Positions 24,862 through 34,632 of a DNA stretch of 64,000 nucleotides are shown piece by piece (the first letter of the stretch is position 1; every line of letters begins with the position of its first letter). Origin of the DNA: CAZRIE01 sp964600075. GTDB lineage: Bacteria; Bacteroidota; Bacteroidia; Flavobacteriales; Flavobacteriaceae. A model generated the notes under the pieces. That model did no database searches and had not been told where the DNA came from. It worked only from the letters and a program-made list of their open reading frames with translations. The position numbers and the translations under genes were made by a program. The stretch spans positions 1 through 64,000 of the forward strand of contig CAZRIE010000001.1 in the NCBI GenBank assembly GCA_964600075.1, read 5' to 3'.

Positions 24862-26133
24862 TCAAAGATCAAACCCGATATCTTTTCGGTAGTTCATACC
24901 TTCAAAATGAACTTTTTCAATGTTTTTGTAAGATGTTTTTAAGGCCTCATTAGAATCAGCACCGAAAGAAGTAATGGCCATTACTCTACCACCATTGGTC
25001 ACTACTTTATTTTCTTTTAACTGCGTGCCGGCATGAAAGACCAATGAATTTTCAATAGTGTCGAAACCATTCATCTCCTTGCCTTTTTCATACGCTTCGG
25101 GATATCCACCGGAAACCAACATTACCGTTGCAGCAGTTCTATCGTCGATTTCAAGTTCGATATCATCCAAGCTTTCGTTCGCCACGGCCTGAAAAACTTC
25201 AGCCAGATCATTTTTTATCCTAGGTATAACCACTTCTGTCTCGGGATCGCCTAATCGTACGTTGTATTCGATAACCTTGGGTTCATCTCCTACTTTTATA
25301 AGCCCAATGAAAACGAATCCTTTATAAGGCAAATTATCCTTTTTAAGACCTTCTACGGTTGGTTTAACGATTAGCTGGTGTATCTTGTCCATAAATTCGG
25401 CGTCAGCAAAGGGGGCAGGGGATATAGCTCCCATTCCGCCCGTATTGAGACCGGTGTCGCCTTCTCCGATACGTTTATAGTCTTTGGCCGTAGGTAACAC
25501 CTTATACCCTTTACCGTCAGTCAATACAAAAATGCTTAATTCAATACCCGATAGAAATTCTTCTATAACGACCGTAGAACTGGCGGAACCGAATTTGGCA
25601 TCGACCAACATCGTTTTTAGTTCTTGCTTGGCTTCCTCAATATCTTCTAAGATTACCACGCCTTTACCTGCAGCCAAGCCGTCAGCTTTCAATACATATG
25701 GTGATTTTAAGGTTTCTAAAAAAACAAAGCCATCTTGTAGCGTATCAGCCGTGAAACTTTGATATGCAGCAGTGGGTATACTATGTCGCATCATGAACTT
25801 TTTTGCGAACTCTTTACTCCCCTCCAATTCTGCGGCCGCTTTTTGTGGTCCAATTACAGGAATGTGGTTAATCTCCCTGTCCGTTAGAAAAAAATCATGT
25901 ATTCCATTGACCAGGGGGTCTTCGGGGCCCACAACGACCATATCGATATGCTGCTCGAGCACTACTTTCTTGATAGCATCAAAATCGTTTACACCTATCG
26001 GTATATTTTTTGCTATCAATGCTGTTCCCGCATTTCCGGGAGCGACGAAAAGATATTTTAATTTTGGACTTTGATGAAGCTTCCAGGCTAGCGTATGTTC
26101 TCGGCCGCCTCCGCCTACAATTAGAATGTTCAT
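24862..26133 (-). CDS. purD: Phosphoribosylamine--glycine ligase
   Basis: PurD (423 residues) is the ATP-grasp enzyme that joins glycine to 5-phosphoribosylamine in purine synthesis. The N-terminal domain begins MNILIVGGGGREHTLAWKL; ATP-grasp motifs include VLKADGLAAGKGVVI, GDTGLNTGGMGAISPAP and VIEYNVRLGDPE. Length is normal. The ATG at 26133 gives the family N-terminus; a TTG six codons upstream is not needed. It stands next to, but is not functionally part of, the polysaccharide locus. Confidence 0.95.
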   Translation of the reverse strand: MNILIVGGGGREHTLAWKLHQSPKLKYLFVAPGNAGTALIAKNIPIGVNDFDAIKKVVLEQHIDMVVVGPEDPLVNGIHDFFLTDREINHIPVIGPQKAAAELEGSKEFAKKFMMRHSIPTAAYQSFTADTLQDGFVFLETLKSPYVLKADGLAAGKGVVILEDIEEAKQELKTMLVDAKFGSASSTVVIEEFLSGIELSIFVLTDGKGYKVLPTAKDYKRIGEGDTGLNTGGMGAISPAPFADAEFMDKIHQLIVKPTVEGLKKDNLPYKGFVFIGLIKVGDEPKVIEYNVRLGDPETEVVIPRIKNDLAEVFQAVANESLDDIELEIDDRTAATVMLVSGGYPEAYEKGKEMNGFDTIENSLVFHAGTQLKENKVVTNGGRVMAITSFGADSNEALKTSYKNIEKVHFEGMNYRKDIGFDL

Positions 26134-26313
26134 GTTTGAAGGTTTGGGCAAAAATACATTTCGCAGAGCAATTTAATGGTATTCTTGGCCAATATAACTT
26201 TGGAAAATAGTAGAAAACTAAAGCTTGTATTTCATTAAAAAGAAAGGTCTTAATCAGAAGAAGTGAACCTAATCAAAATTATACTAGAGTCTTACGAAAT
26301 ATCGTATACGATT

Positions 26314-27576
26314 CTAAGGGTTTTTTCGATTAAGATTTTCATCCTCTCCTTCGATTGTTTCCGATACGGAATGTCCGTTGGCTCGATTTACGATATCTTC
26401 TTGATTTACATCGTCGATTCTTTTCTTCGATTTCTTTTTCCTTTTTATATTGGAATCCTCTACACGTGACTTTAGTTTGTCGACCCTTCTCTTTAGAAGA
26501 ATTTTTTGCTTCAAGGTGGCAAAATTGTAATTGTATTTAAAAAAAATATAGCCCAAAATAATTACGACGGACACCAACATGATCACCATGCCTAGATTCT
26601 TTGCCGTACTGCCCAAGACAATGAAGAGCATTACAAAAAGAAGGTTAAAGCATCCGATGATAAAGCTAGCCTGCTTATGGGTAAGCCCCCAGTAGTCTAT
26701 CAATACATGGTGCGTATGATTTCGGTCAGGCGAAAAGGGCCCCTTTTTATTGGCGATTCGAATAGCAAATACCCGAGCCGTATCGAATAACGGTACAATG
26801 AGGATACTTATGGCAATCAGCGGAGCGTTCTCCAATAAAAATGGAAGCTCTGTATATGCCGTTGGGCGAAGTGCCAAAAACTTAAGCGTCAGAATACTGA
26901 TAATAAACCCTACTATCAAAGAACCCGTATCGCCCATGAATATTTTCTTGTCTGACGATAGGTTGAATCCTAAAAATGCCATTAAGCTAGCATTCAAAGT
27001 AATACTCAGCAATGCAAAAAAATATTCTTCTGTCAAATAAAAAATCGTTGTGTAGATGACCAAAATCACGATGCCAACAACGGAGGCTAACCCGTCGATA
27101 CCATCGATTAGATTATAAGAGTTTATAATGGTCAACATCATAAAGCCACCAATAATCAGGTAGAGGTAGTAAGGAATTTCATTAATGTTCAAAAATCCAT
27201 TAAGTGAATGTATCGTAAAGCTCGGATTAGCCAAAATAAAAATCACCGCGAACAACTGCGCAATTAATTTGGCCCCTGGGGATATCACGACCAAATCGTC
27301 TTTTAGACCGACTATAAAAAGTATTGTAAGGCCTGGAATAATATAGAAGCCCTCATCAAAAATATCCCTGCCCCTAATAAAGAAAAGTGCGAAAATTAGG
27401 GTATAGAAAAAAGCCACGCCTCCCAAGGTTGGAGTTCTTGATTTGTGTGAACTTCGCTTATTGGGATCGTCCATCAACCTTTTGAATTCGACCACACTAA
27501 TAATCTTAGGTATCGTCAAATACGTCAACACAAAAGCCCCGATGAAAATCGATATTGCAGTTTCTAAAAAAAACAA
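26314..27576 (-). CDS. WecA-like undecaprenyl-phosphate sugar-1-phosphate transferase
   Basis: A 420-residue polytopic enzyme of the MraY/WecA/TagO family that starts glycan assembly by putting a sugar-1-phosphate on undecaprenyl phosphate at the inner membrane. Motifs are DDPNKRSSHKSRTPTLGG, VGLKDDL, NSYNLIDGIDGLA, MGDTGSLIVGF and RNHTHHVLID, the last being the HxxHH-type loop. After the final helix there is a 65-residue cytoplasmic tail rich in Lys/Arg and then Glu/Asn. The start is TTG at 27576: an in-frame stop lies four codons upstream and the next ATG is inside the conserved region. Confidence 0.9.
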   Translation of the reverse strand: MFFLETAISIFIGAFVLTYLTIPKIISVVEFKRLMDDPNKRSSHKSRTPTLGGVAFFYTLIFALFFIRGRDIFDEGFYIIPGLTILFIVGLKDDLVVISPGAKLIAQLFAVIFILANPSFTIHSLNGFLNINEIPYYLYLIIGGFMMLTIINSYNLIDGIDGLASVVGIVILVIYTTIFYLTEEYFFALLSITLNASLMAFLGFNLSSDKKIFMGDTGSLIVGFIISILTLKFLALRPTAYTELPFLLENAPLIAISILIVPLFDTARVFAIRIANKKGPFSPDRNHTHHVLIDYWGLTHKQASFIIGCFNLLFVMLFIVLGSTAKNLGMVIMLVSVVIILGYIFFKYNYNFATLKQKILLKRRVDKLKSRVEDSNIKRKKKSKKRIDDVNQEDIVNRANGHSVSETIEGEDENLNRKNP

Positions 27577-27699
27577 AATGATTATTTAGTTCATAAAAGT
27601 AGGGAAACTTCGAACAACTAATAAGATTTTGTCCTGAAATATTGATAAAACTACAGGTCGGCAAAACTAGAATTAAACCCAAATGGTTAGTCAAAATCG

Positions 27700-28797
27700 C
27701 TAATTACGGAACAAGCTTTCGTACGAATTGCAAATTATTTTCCAGTTATAGTTCGCTTCGGCAATAATCTTCATTTGTGATGCGATACTGTTTAATCGAT
27801 TGGTATCCCTTATTTCGCTATCCAATAGCCTTAGCAAGTCGACATCGGTCTTGAAATAAAGTGCTTCATCTTTTGTAGTGTACCGATTATAATTGACATC
27901 GAACGCCACTATCGGAAGGCCTAGATACATTGCTTCTACCAAAGAGGGGTTTGTGCCTCCGGCACTATGGCCATGAATGTATACAAAGCAATTTCCCCGT
28001 AGTTCGTTCAGTTTATTTGGGTCATATATCGGGTCCAGCAAATATAGGTTTTTGAATACGCTATACTCTTTCTTTAGCTCTTTTCCATAGTCACTATTGT
28101 TCCAATTGCCAACAACAACCAAATTGAGTTCTGTAGTGCCGAAAGCCTTTAAAATGATATGGATATTATTTTCAGGTTCGATACGGCAAACTTTAAAAGC
28201 AAATCTTTCCGGAAGTTGGAGTTCGTCTCTTGTCGATTCGCTCAATTTTCGATAAAAAACGTGGTCAGCGCCGTAGGCAATAAGTGTGCTTGGCAACCCA
28301 TATTCCTCTAAAACATAATTTTCTATGCCTTTATTATCTACTACTGTCCAGTGACTCGACCTTACTGCGATTTTCTCTTGCTTTTTCAAATATTTCTTGG
28401 CCAAACCGCCCCATTTGTCACGTTTCCACTCAAGTCCGTCTATGTTTGTAATTACTTTTTTATTGGTAAACGACCGTACAGCGCGAATCATAAAGGCACC
28501 ACTCACCCCTAAAATCAAAAGAACATCAGCAAAAAACATAGCATGTAAAATGGATACAACATCGTAAATGATGCTTGATTTGCCATTTGCCTGAAATGGA
28601 AGATATTTTAGCACTGCGCCTAAATAGGATTTTTTACGGTCATTCTTATAACTCGGAGCACTGCAATACACAGTAAATTCGTAATTACCTTCTAGTTGAG
28701 CAACCAAATTTTCGGCCAAGGTCTCGAACCCGCCGTATCTTGAAGGTATCCCCACCGTTCCGATAATCGCTACTTTTAGTTTATTTGATGTATTCAA
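27700..28797 (-). CDS. Glycosyltransferase with DUF1972 N-terminal domain (rhamnosyltransferase-like)
   Basis: A 365-residue GT-B enzyme. The DUF1972 domain (about 8-190) starts KVAIIGTVGIPSRYGGFETLAENLV, and the GT1-type C-terminal domain contains YIHGHSAGGTNPSLVEAMYLGLPIVAFD with the acceptor/donor EAM motif. This is the architecture of Cps2T/WchF-type rhamnosyltransferases, which fits the rfbABCD genes in this locus. The start is TTG at 28797, with no ATG upstream in frame. Confidence 0.87.
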   Translation of the reverse strand: MNTSNKLKVAIIGTVGIPSRYGGFETLAENLVAQLEGNYEFTVYCSAPSYKNDRKKSYLGAVLKYLPFQANGKSSIIYDVVSILHAMFFADVLLILGVSGAFMIRAVRSFTNKKVITNIDGLEWKRDKWGGLAKKYLKKQEKIAVRSSHWTVVDNKGIENYVLEEYGLPSTLIAYGADHVFYRKLSESTRDELQLPERFAFKVCRIEPENNIHIILKAFGTTELNLVVVGNWNNSDYGKELKKEYSVFKNLYLLDPIYDPNKLNELRGNCFVYIHGHSAGGTNPSLVEAMYLGLPIVAFDVNYNRYTTKDEALYFKTDVDLLRLLDSEIRDTNRLNSIASQMKIIAEANYNWKIICNSYESLFRN

Positions 28798-28945
28798 AGG
28801 TTCGCTACTCTATATTCCATTTTGGTACTGAAATCTCGATTTGCAATATGGGGCCTTCATTACTTGGTTCATTAAAGTTACCCTATTCTTGACAATTGTT
28901 TTACAAAGTAAAAATAGAAACCATCCGTTTTAATTCTTTAATTTC

Positions 28946-30157
28946 GTGCCCAAACCAAAGTCTGTGCCGCTGGACAAAATCAAAAATATAGCACTGTTTC
29001 TCGTAGTGGCAACCATTCCTCTTGCGAGGCTATACAACATCAACTCTTACGCCGTTGCGCTTTTTTCCGCCCTTTACCTGTTCTCACCACGTAAAAAAAT
29101 ATTACCAGATTATAATACGTGTGACATTCTATTTTTTCTCTATTATGCCGTCTTGTGCCTCAATCTGATTTTTGTTGAACAACCTGGTATCGAGGTCATT
29201 CTGACCAAATTTCTGCCGCTGTTGTTGATTCCGTTCGCACTATTGTACGTTAAATACAAAAAATGGGTGCTCGATGCTTTTGTATATACTATTATTGCCT
29301 CTTGTGTCATCTGCATCGTGGCTACCTACATAAAAAGCAAAGGCTATATTTTCTATTATCACGACCCGACCGAAATACTTGACCTACAACTTAATTACTT
29401 GGCAATTTTCGTTTGTTTTGCCTTGGCGATAATCTACAACGAACTCTTGACGGCAAATGTAACTAAATTGAGATACTATCTTTTCATACCTTTTCTCTTT
29501 TTTTGTTTAGCGGTATTCTATAATCGGACAAGTATCATCGTATGCGCAACAATAACCATATTCTTCGTTTTTTTCTACTTAAAAAAGAAAAAAAATGTAA
29601 AGTTTTTGATTGGATTTATAATCTTCTTCGGTATTGCAGCAGTTTGGATGGCGAACAGGCCCATTGTACAAAGCAAGTTTAAGGAAATAATAGAGATCGA
29701 CCTCAACAATGTTAGCGACTACAACAACGGGATTAATAGCAGAATACTTTCTTGGGAATGCAGTTGGCAACAGATAAAGAGTGCAGGGTTTTTTGGCAGC
29801 GGAACAAACAATACCATACAACTGTTGACCGATTGCTACAAACAAAAGATAAGTGACGACTCGATACAGGTCATTGAGCGCTACAATGCCCATAACCAAT
29901 TTTTGCAGACAACCTTAGACTTGGGATATCTGGGATTGTTGGTTCTTCTTTTAATCTATGGGTACATCCTGTATAGGGCTATCCAAAAAAAAGATGTGCT
30001 GCTGCTGTTCTATTTTATTATCATGGTGCTCTTCGGAATGACGGAATCTTATATGATACGACAATGGGGCTTTGTGTTTTTTGTGTTCTTTACCCCTTAC
30101 CTTTTGAACAAATGGCAGGGCCCTAAAAAATTACAAGAAAATGTGGCGCATGGATAA
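28946..30157 (+). CDS. O-antigen ligase family (WaaL/Wzy_C) membrane protein
   Basis: A 403-residue protein with about 11 membrane helices and a large periplasmic loop (about 235-310) followed by YNAHNQFLQTTLDLGYLGLLVLLL, the Wzy_C-type H-x-x-x-L motif seen in O-antigen ligases. It is the first gene of a plus-strand trio with the MBOAT and AlgJ/AlgX-like genes. Ligase or polymerase cannot be told apart by sequence; a Wzy-like gene at 34633 makes the ligase reading more likely. GTG start at 28946. Confidence 0.8.
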   Translation: MPKPKSVPLDKIKNIALFLVVATIPLARLYNINSYAVALFSALYLFSPRKKILPDYNTCDILFFLYYAVLCLNLIFVEQPGIEVILTKFLPLLLIPFALLYVKYKKWVLDAFVYTIIASCVICIVATYIKSKGYIFYYHDPTEILDLQLNYLAIFVCFALAIIYNELLTANVTKLRYYLFIPFLFFCLAVFYNRTSIIVCATITIFFVFFYLKKKKNVKFLIGFIIFFGIAAVWMANRPIVQSKFKEIIEIDLNNVSDYNNGINSRILSWECSWQQIKSAGFFGSGTNNTIQLLTDCYKQKISDDSIQVIERYNAHNQFLQTTLDLGYLGLLVLLLIYGYILYRAIQKKDVLLLFYFIIMVLFGMTESYMIRQWGFVFFVFFTPYLLNKWQGPKKLQENVAHG

Positions 30158-30279
30158 GACAAAATCTATAAACATTGCATTGACAAAGTTTGTCTAAATT
30201 AGTCGCGCAGTAAAGATTCAGAGCATGCATTAGCTAGACCCCACAATCCGAAATTGCACTATGAACCCTCATATTTTAT

Positions 30280-31695
30280 ATGGTATTTAGTTCGACTGTA
30301 TTTATTTTTTTGTTTCTTCCCCTAGTTCTCGGGGTCTATTTTTTATTACAAAAAAGACTAAGAAACCTCTTTCTTCTGCTTGCAAGCCTATTTTTCTATG
30401 CTTGGGGAGAACATGTACTGGTTTTGTTGATGATGAGCTCGATATGTGCCAATTATGTAATGGGCATACTAATCTCGAACAGTCTGGAAAAAGGGAACCT
30501 AACCGCCTCGAAAGTGTTTTTGAGCATCGGTGTGGGTCTCGACCTTTTGGTACTGATCTACTATAAATACATCCATTTTTTAGTTGAAAATTTAGCGCAA
30601 ATCGATATAGTCATCGACATTGACATTTCGAACGTCACCCTTCCGATCGGGATATCATTTTTTACCTTTCAAAGTATCTCGTACCTGATCGATGTATATC
30701 GCGGTACCGTTAAAGGCCAAAGAAGTATCATTAATCTGGGCATGTATATTTCCCTTTTTCCCCAGCTCATTGCAGGGCCCATAGTACGGTATGTCGATAT
30801 ATCAAGGGAAATCGAAAGTAGAACGATCGACAGCGCACTTTTCAAAACGGGAATATCGCGGTTTATCATCGGTTTTGCGAAAAAGGTGATTATTGCCAAT
30901 AATGTGGGGTTGATTGCCGATAAAGTTTTCGGGGCACCTGTCGATGAAATTTCCACCTCCTTGAGCTGGATCGGTATTCTGTGCTATACGCTACAAATCT
31001 ATTATGACTTTTCAGGCTATTCGGATATGGCCATCGGTCTGGGCAAGATGTTCGGATTTAACTTTAAGGAGAACTTCGACCATCCGTATATTGCCAAATC
31101 GGTTCGCGAATTCTGGAGAAGGTGGCACATTTCACTTTCGACATGGTTCAGGGACTATCTGTACATTCCACTCGGAGGAAATCGAAAGGGAAAATACAGA
31201 ACCTATGTCAACCTTCTCATCGTATTCTTTTTGACCGGGCTATGGCACGGTGCCAGTTGGAGCTTTATCGTATGGGGGCTCTTTCACGGTTTTTTTATTA
31301 TTATTGAAAGGCTTTGGACCAATTATGAAACAAACAAATTTGCGGTCCTAAAGCGAATATACCTATTACTGGTAGTTATGATCGGCTGGGTCATATTCCG
31401 CGCCGAGGACTTGGGGTATGCCTTGAGCTATATTCAAAAAATGTTCTCCTTCAGCGGTGGAACGTATCGCTATCCCTATTTATATCTCAACACATACGTA
31501 TTATCTATAATTGCCCTAGGCGTCATTTTTGCCACGCCACTTAGAAAAGTTATTGTTGAAAGGGCAACCCAAATTTCCACGCAAAAAACTTGGGCATTGG
31601 CACTGGAGCGTTCGCTTTATGTAGTTGTATTTGTACTGTCTTTGTTAGAATTGGCCCAGACAACCTATAATCCCTTTATATATTTTAGGTTTTAG
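30280..31695 (+). CDS. MBOAT family O-acyltransferase (AlgI-like)
   Basis: A 471-residue membrane-bound O-acyltransferase that moves acetyl groups across the inner membrane for polysaccharide O-acetylation. Typical features are LPIGISFFTFQSISYLIDVYRG, DFSGYSDMAIGLGKMFGF, RRWHISLSTWFRDYLYIPLGGNRKG and the catalytic histidine in GLWHGASW. Length is that of AlgI. It lies 75 bp before the AlgJ/AlgX-like gene. ATG start at 30280. Confidence 0.93.
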   Translation: MVFSSTVFIFLFLPLVLGVYFLLQKRLRNLFLLLASLFFYAWGEHVLVLLMMSSICANYVMGILISNSLEKGNLTASKVFLSIGVGLDLLVLIYYKYIHFLVENLAQIDIVIDIDISNVTLPIGISFFTFQSISYLIDVYRGTVKGQRSIINLGMYISLFPQLIAGPIVRYVDISREIESRTIDSALFKTGISRFIIGFAKKVIIANNVGLIADKVFGAPVDEISTSLSWIGILCYTLQIYYDFSGYSDMAIGLGKMFGFNFKENFDHPYIAKSVREFWRRWHISLSTWFRDYLYIPLGGNRKGKYRTYVNLLIVFFLTGLWHGASWSFIVWGLFHGFFIIIERLWTNYETNKFAVLKRIYLLLVVMIGWVIFRAEDLGYALSYIQKMFSFSGGTYRYPYLYLNTYVLSIIALGVIFATPLRKVIVERATQISTQKTWALALERSLYVVVFVLSLLELAQTTYNPFIYFRF

Positions 31696-31770
31696 GGCGA
31701 TAAGATGTTTTATGTTAGAAAATTAAAAAAAATTTACAAATGGATTTGATAAAAAAAGTGTTTTAAACTG

Positions 31771-33486
31771 ATGCCCTTAAAAAGATATATTCTGCCCCTG
31801 ATAGGCGCCATTTTGGTATTTATGGCTACGGTGTTCTTGTTGGGCACTTTTGCTTCAAAACCGACCGAAGTTGTAATTGAACTAAAAGCAAAAGTATTGG
31901 AAAACGATCTGTTTCAACTTTTCTATCTGCAGGAAGGCGCAAGCAGTTTTTCCGAAAAAAACAGTATTCGCGTCAACGTCAAAGGTGATACTGCCTATCA
32001 AAATATCAAGTTCGCCATCCCTTTGGATACCCTTATTACAAAATTTAGATTAGACGTCGGACGAAATTCCAAACAAAAACCTATGCGCTTTGAAAGAATA
32101 GGCTTAAATGCATTGCACAAATCCTTTGAGTATAAGATGTCGGAGTCCTTTGCAGCCAATGTAAATATCGACCTAAAGGATGGACAATATTTTACCAGCT
32201 CCACAAGTAAAATTTATGACCCCTTCTTTATCTCTAAGTTCAATGTTCCGGAAATCATCGAGGATCTCAAAGCGGAACAGCCCCTTACGGGAAAACCGAT
32301 TGCATACCTAATCGCTTTTGTTTTTTCGCTGGCCCTGTTTATATCCCTTTTTTTGAAGGATGTTCGAATAGATGGGATACAACTTGACCCCTATATTTTT
32401 GCCTTTGTCTTGATTATTGCAGTGCCATCGCTAGTAAAATTATTTCAAAACGATAAGGAGAACGAAGTGACAGAAAAAAGGGAGTTGGCTTCTGAACCCG
32501 AATTCGAGTTCTCGGAGACTTTTTCGGCAGCATATGAAAACTATTATAACGATAATTTCGGACTGCGACCAACCGTTATAAAATGGTCAAACAACATAAA
32601 AGTGGGGCTGTTCAGAGATTCGTCGAAACCCGAACTCGTACAGTTCGGTGATGTTGGGTTTCTCTTTTTCAACCAGTTCACCGAGAAAGATGGTGGTATC
32701 TATGCCAGTTATTCGAATACGAATTTAATCTCCGGCAATCAACTGGAAAAGGCGTACCAGAATCATTTGAAACTAAAAACCGACTTGGCCGAAAAAGGAA
32801 TTGAGTACGTTCTTGGATTTTGGCCGAACAAACACTCGATCTATTCCGATTACCTTCCGTTCAGCATGAAAATGCAAATCAAGAACGATAGTTCGCTGGC
32901 CGATCAGGTAGTGGACTACTTTGGCAAGAGAAAAATGTCGATTTTCGATGTACGCGCCGATATGCTTAAAAGAAGTGCAGAGCGACAACTTTACTGTAAG
33001 TTTGACTCACATTGGAACAGTTCGGGAGCCTATGAGGCCTATGCTTCTTTTTGTCGTCAAACATTTGATGCATTGGGCCTGGCCCCCTTTCCTCTAGACG
33101 ATTTCGAGATTAAGTATAGAATAACACAAAAAGGGGACCTTACGAACCTACTTGGTATCGATAGTATTACGGGATACTATGACAAATTGCCCCTTTATTC
33201 GCTCAAGGATAAAAACAAAAGATTCCGTTATGTTGCGCCGAAAGGTTTTCCCAAGAACACAATAATTACCGAAAATGATAATTGCGGTAATGATAAAACC
33301 GTAGTCGTCTTTAGGGATTCGTATACAATTGCCCTGGTACAATTTTTATCGTTGCATTTTTCTAAGGTTATCTATGTTTGGAAGAGCCCAGTAGATAAGG
33401 CCACGGTTGAAAAAATAAAACCTGATATCGTAATTTTAGGAGTTGTCGAAAGACGTTTGCCGTATTTGTTGGGAACAATAAAATAG
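31771..33486 (+). CDS. AlgJ/AlgX-like SGNH O-acetyltransferase
   Basis: A 571-residue protein: an N-terminal membrane helix (about 5-28), a beta-rich domain (about 35-165), two more membrane helices (about 175-225), then a periplasmic SGNH-like domain. In the SGNH part, SHWN in KFDSHWNSSGAY carries the D-x-H motif, and FRDSYT carries the likely nucleophile serine. This is the partner of the MBOAT for final acetyl transfer to the exported glycan. The extra N-terminal beta domain and internal helix pair make it longer than classical AlgJ (about 390 residues). Confidence 0.85.
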   Translation: MPLKRYILPLIGAILVFMATVFLLGTFASKPTEVVIELKAKVLENDLFQLFYLQEGASSFSEKNSIRVNVKGDTAYQNIKFAIPLDTLITKFRLDVGRNSKQKPMRFERIGLNALHKSFEYKMSESFAANVNIDLKDGQYFTSSTSKIYDPFFISKFNVPEIIEDLKAEQPLTGKPIAYLIAFVFSLALFISLFLKDVRIDGIQLDPYIFAFVLIIAVPSLVKLFQNDKENEVTEKRELASEPEFEFSETFSAAYENYYNDNFGLRPTVIKWSNNIKVGLFRDSSKPELVQFGDVGFLFFNQFTEKDGGIYASYSNTNLISGNQLEKAYQNHLKLKTDLAEKGIEYVLGFWPNKHSIYSDYLPFSMKMQIKNDSSLADQVVDYFGKRKMSIFDVRADMLKRSAERQLYCKFDSHWNSSGAYEAYASFCRQTFDALGLAPFPLDDFEIKYRITQKGDLTNLLGIDSITGYYDKLPLYSLKDKNKRFRYVAPKGFPKNTIITENDNCGNDKTVVVFRDSYTIALVQFLSLHFSKVIYVWKSPVDKATVEKIKPDIVILGVVERRLPYLLGTIK

Positions 33487-33526
33487 ACCGTAAAAATAAC
33501 AGGGGATGTTTACATTCAACAGAAGG

Positions 33527-34630
33527 TTACACCATTTTGTAGCCCTCTAAAGTTTTTTTTGCCGTCTCTTCCCAAACGTATTCAGAATAAATTTTTTCTT
33601 TCAATCGATTATCAAAAGGCGCAATGTATGCTTTGTCAATAGCATTTCTGATAGATGTTATATCGTCTGGTTCACAGTAATAGGCATAGTCCTCGAAATA
33701 ATCGCGGGTATCCCCTTTTTCGGTAATTACGATATTGGTACCCATAGCACCCGCCTCCAAAGATGACAGCCCTGGGGTTTCCATCCAACTGATAAGGGCA
33801 TGCACCCTGGCCAGTTTATAGAATACAGGCAATTTATCATGGGGTATGGCACCTATAAAATGTACATTGGGCCCGGCCGCTGCATATACTGCTTTGATGA
33901 ATCCCGGGTCGTTTTTCGTTTGATTACCAATTAGCACCAATGGATATTTGTCACCAACAGCTTTTACAAGGTTTAAGGTGGCTTTACGGCCTTCTATTCT
34001 GGCTACCGATAAAACACAGTCCTTATACTTTAACATGTTGGCGCCCAATTCTTCTAGTACAATCTTATCAGGATTGAAAAGTTTGGTGTCAACGGCATTA
34101 GGAACCACTACATGCTTGTAGTTCTTTAGTTTGTATTCTTTCTCAACCCTTTTCATCTCCGAAAAGGAATTGGGCAAAAACACATCAACGCTTTCGGTAA
34201 CCTTTTTGGCAAGTCGGTAATACCCTCGAAAAAGCATATAATATACGCCTTTATTCATTCTACCATCTTTCAAGTGGCGTAAAAATGTTTTTATGTAGTT
34301 GATGGTATAAGGCGAGAGCACATTGGCCACTTTTTGGGCAAAACCGCCCCTCGCCTTTCTTTCAAACTCAGTGTACAGACCATAAATCGTGGATAAAGCT
34401 ACTTTTTTACCATGCTTTTTGGCATGCTTGATCTGCATATACAACTCTTGCGGATCCATCAAATTGAACAGATGCACTAAATCGTAACCTGCGAGATCGG
34501 GTTCGAGTTCGATACTGATATCGACTTCGATCCCTAATTTTTCTAAATATTCCTTAGTTTTTTCGATTTGGGTGGTATCGCCTCCGGGGGCCGAATACAA
34601 ATTACTTCTCGATTGGAATAAAACCTTCAT
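33527..34630 (-). CDS. Glycosyltransferase family 4 protein
   Basis: A 367-residue GT-B glycosyltransferase. Starts MKVLFQSRSN; a glycine-rich acceptor loop (YSAPGGDTTQ) follows, and the C-terminal domain has VLSVARIEGRKATLNLVKA and HALISWMETPGLSSLEAGAMGTNIV with the E-x7-E-type motif. The ATG at 34630 lies 2 bp after the stop of the Wzy-like gene; an upstream TTG is rejected. The transferred sugar is unknown. Confidence 0.9.
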   Translation of the reverse strand: MKVLFQSRSNLYSAPGGDTTQIEKTKEYLEKLGIEVDISIELEPDLAGYDLVHLFNLMDPQELYMQIKHAKKHGKKVALSTIYGLYTEFERKARGGFAQKVANVLSPYTINYIKTFLRHLKDGRMNKGVYYMLFRGYYRLAKKVTESVDVFLPNSFSEMKRVEKEYKLKNYKHVVVPNAVDTKLFNPDKIVLEELGANMLKYKDCVLSVARIEGRKATLNLVKAVGDKYPLVLIGNQTKNDPGFIKAVYAAAGPNVHFIGAIPHDKLPVFYKLARVHALISWMETPGLSSLEAGAMGTNIVITEKGDTRDYFEDYAYYCEPDDITSIRNAIDKAYIAPFDNRLKEKIYSEYVWEETAKKTLEGYKMV

Positions 34631-34632
34631 AG

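Noticed and set aside
26134..26313. Riboswitch or other RNA element upstream of purD
   Set aside because: No conserved purine/PRPP riboswitch-like core or clear stem set was seen in either neighbouring spacer.
30182..30194. Inverted repeat GACAAA-G-TTTGTC before the MBOAT gene
   Set aside because: Short arms with a single-base centre in AT-rich DNA are expected by chance; no T-run or regulator gene supports a role.
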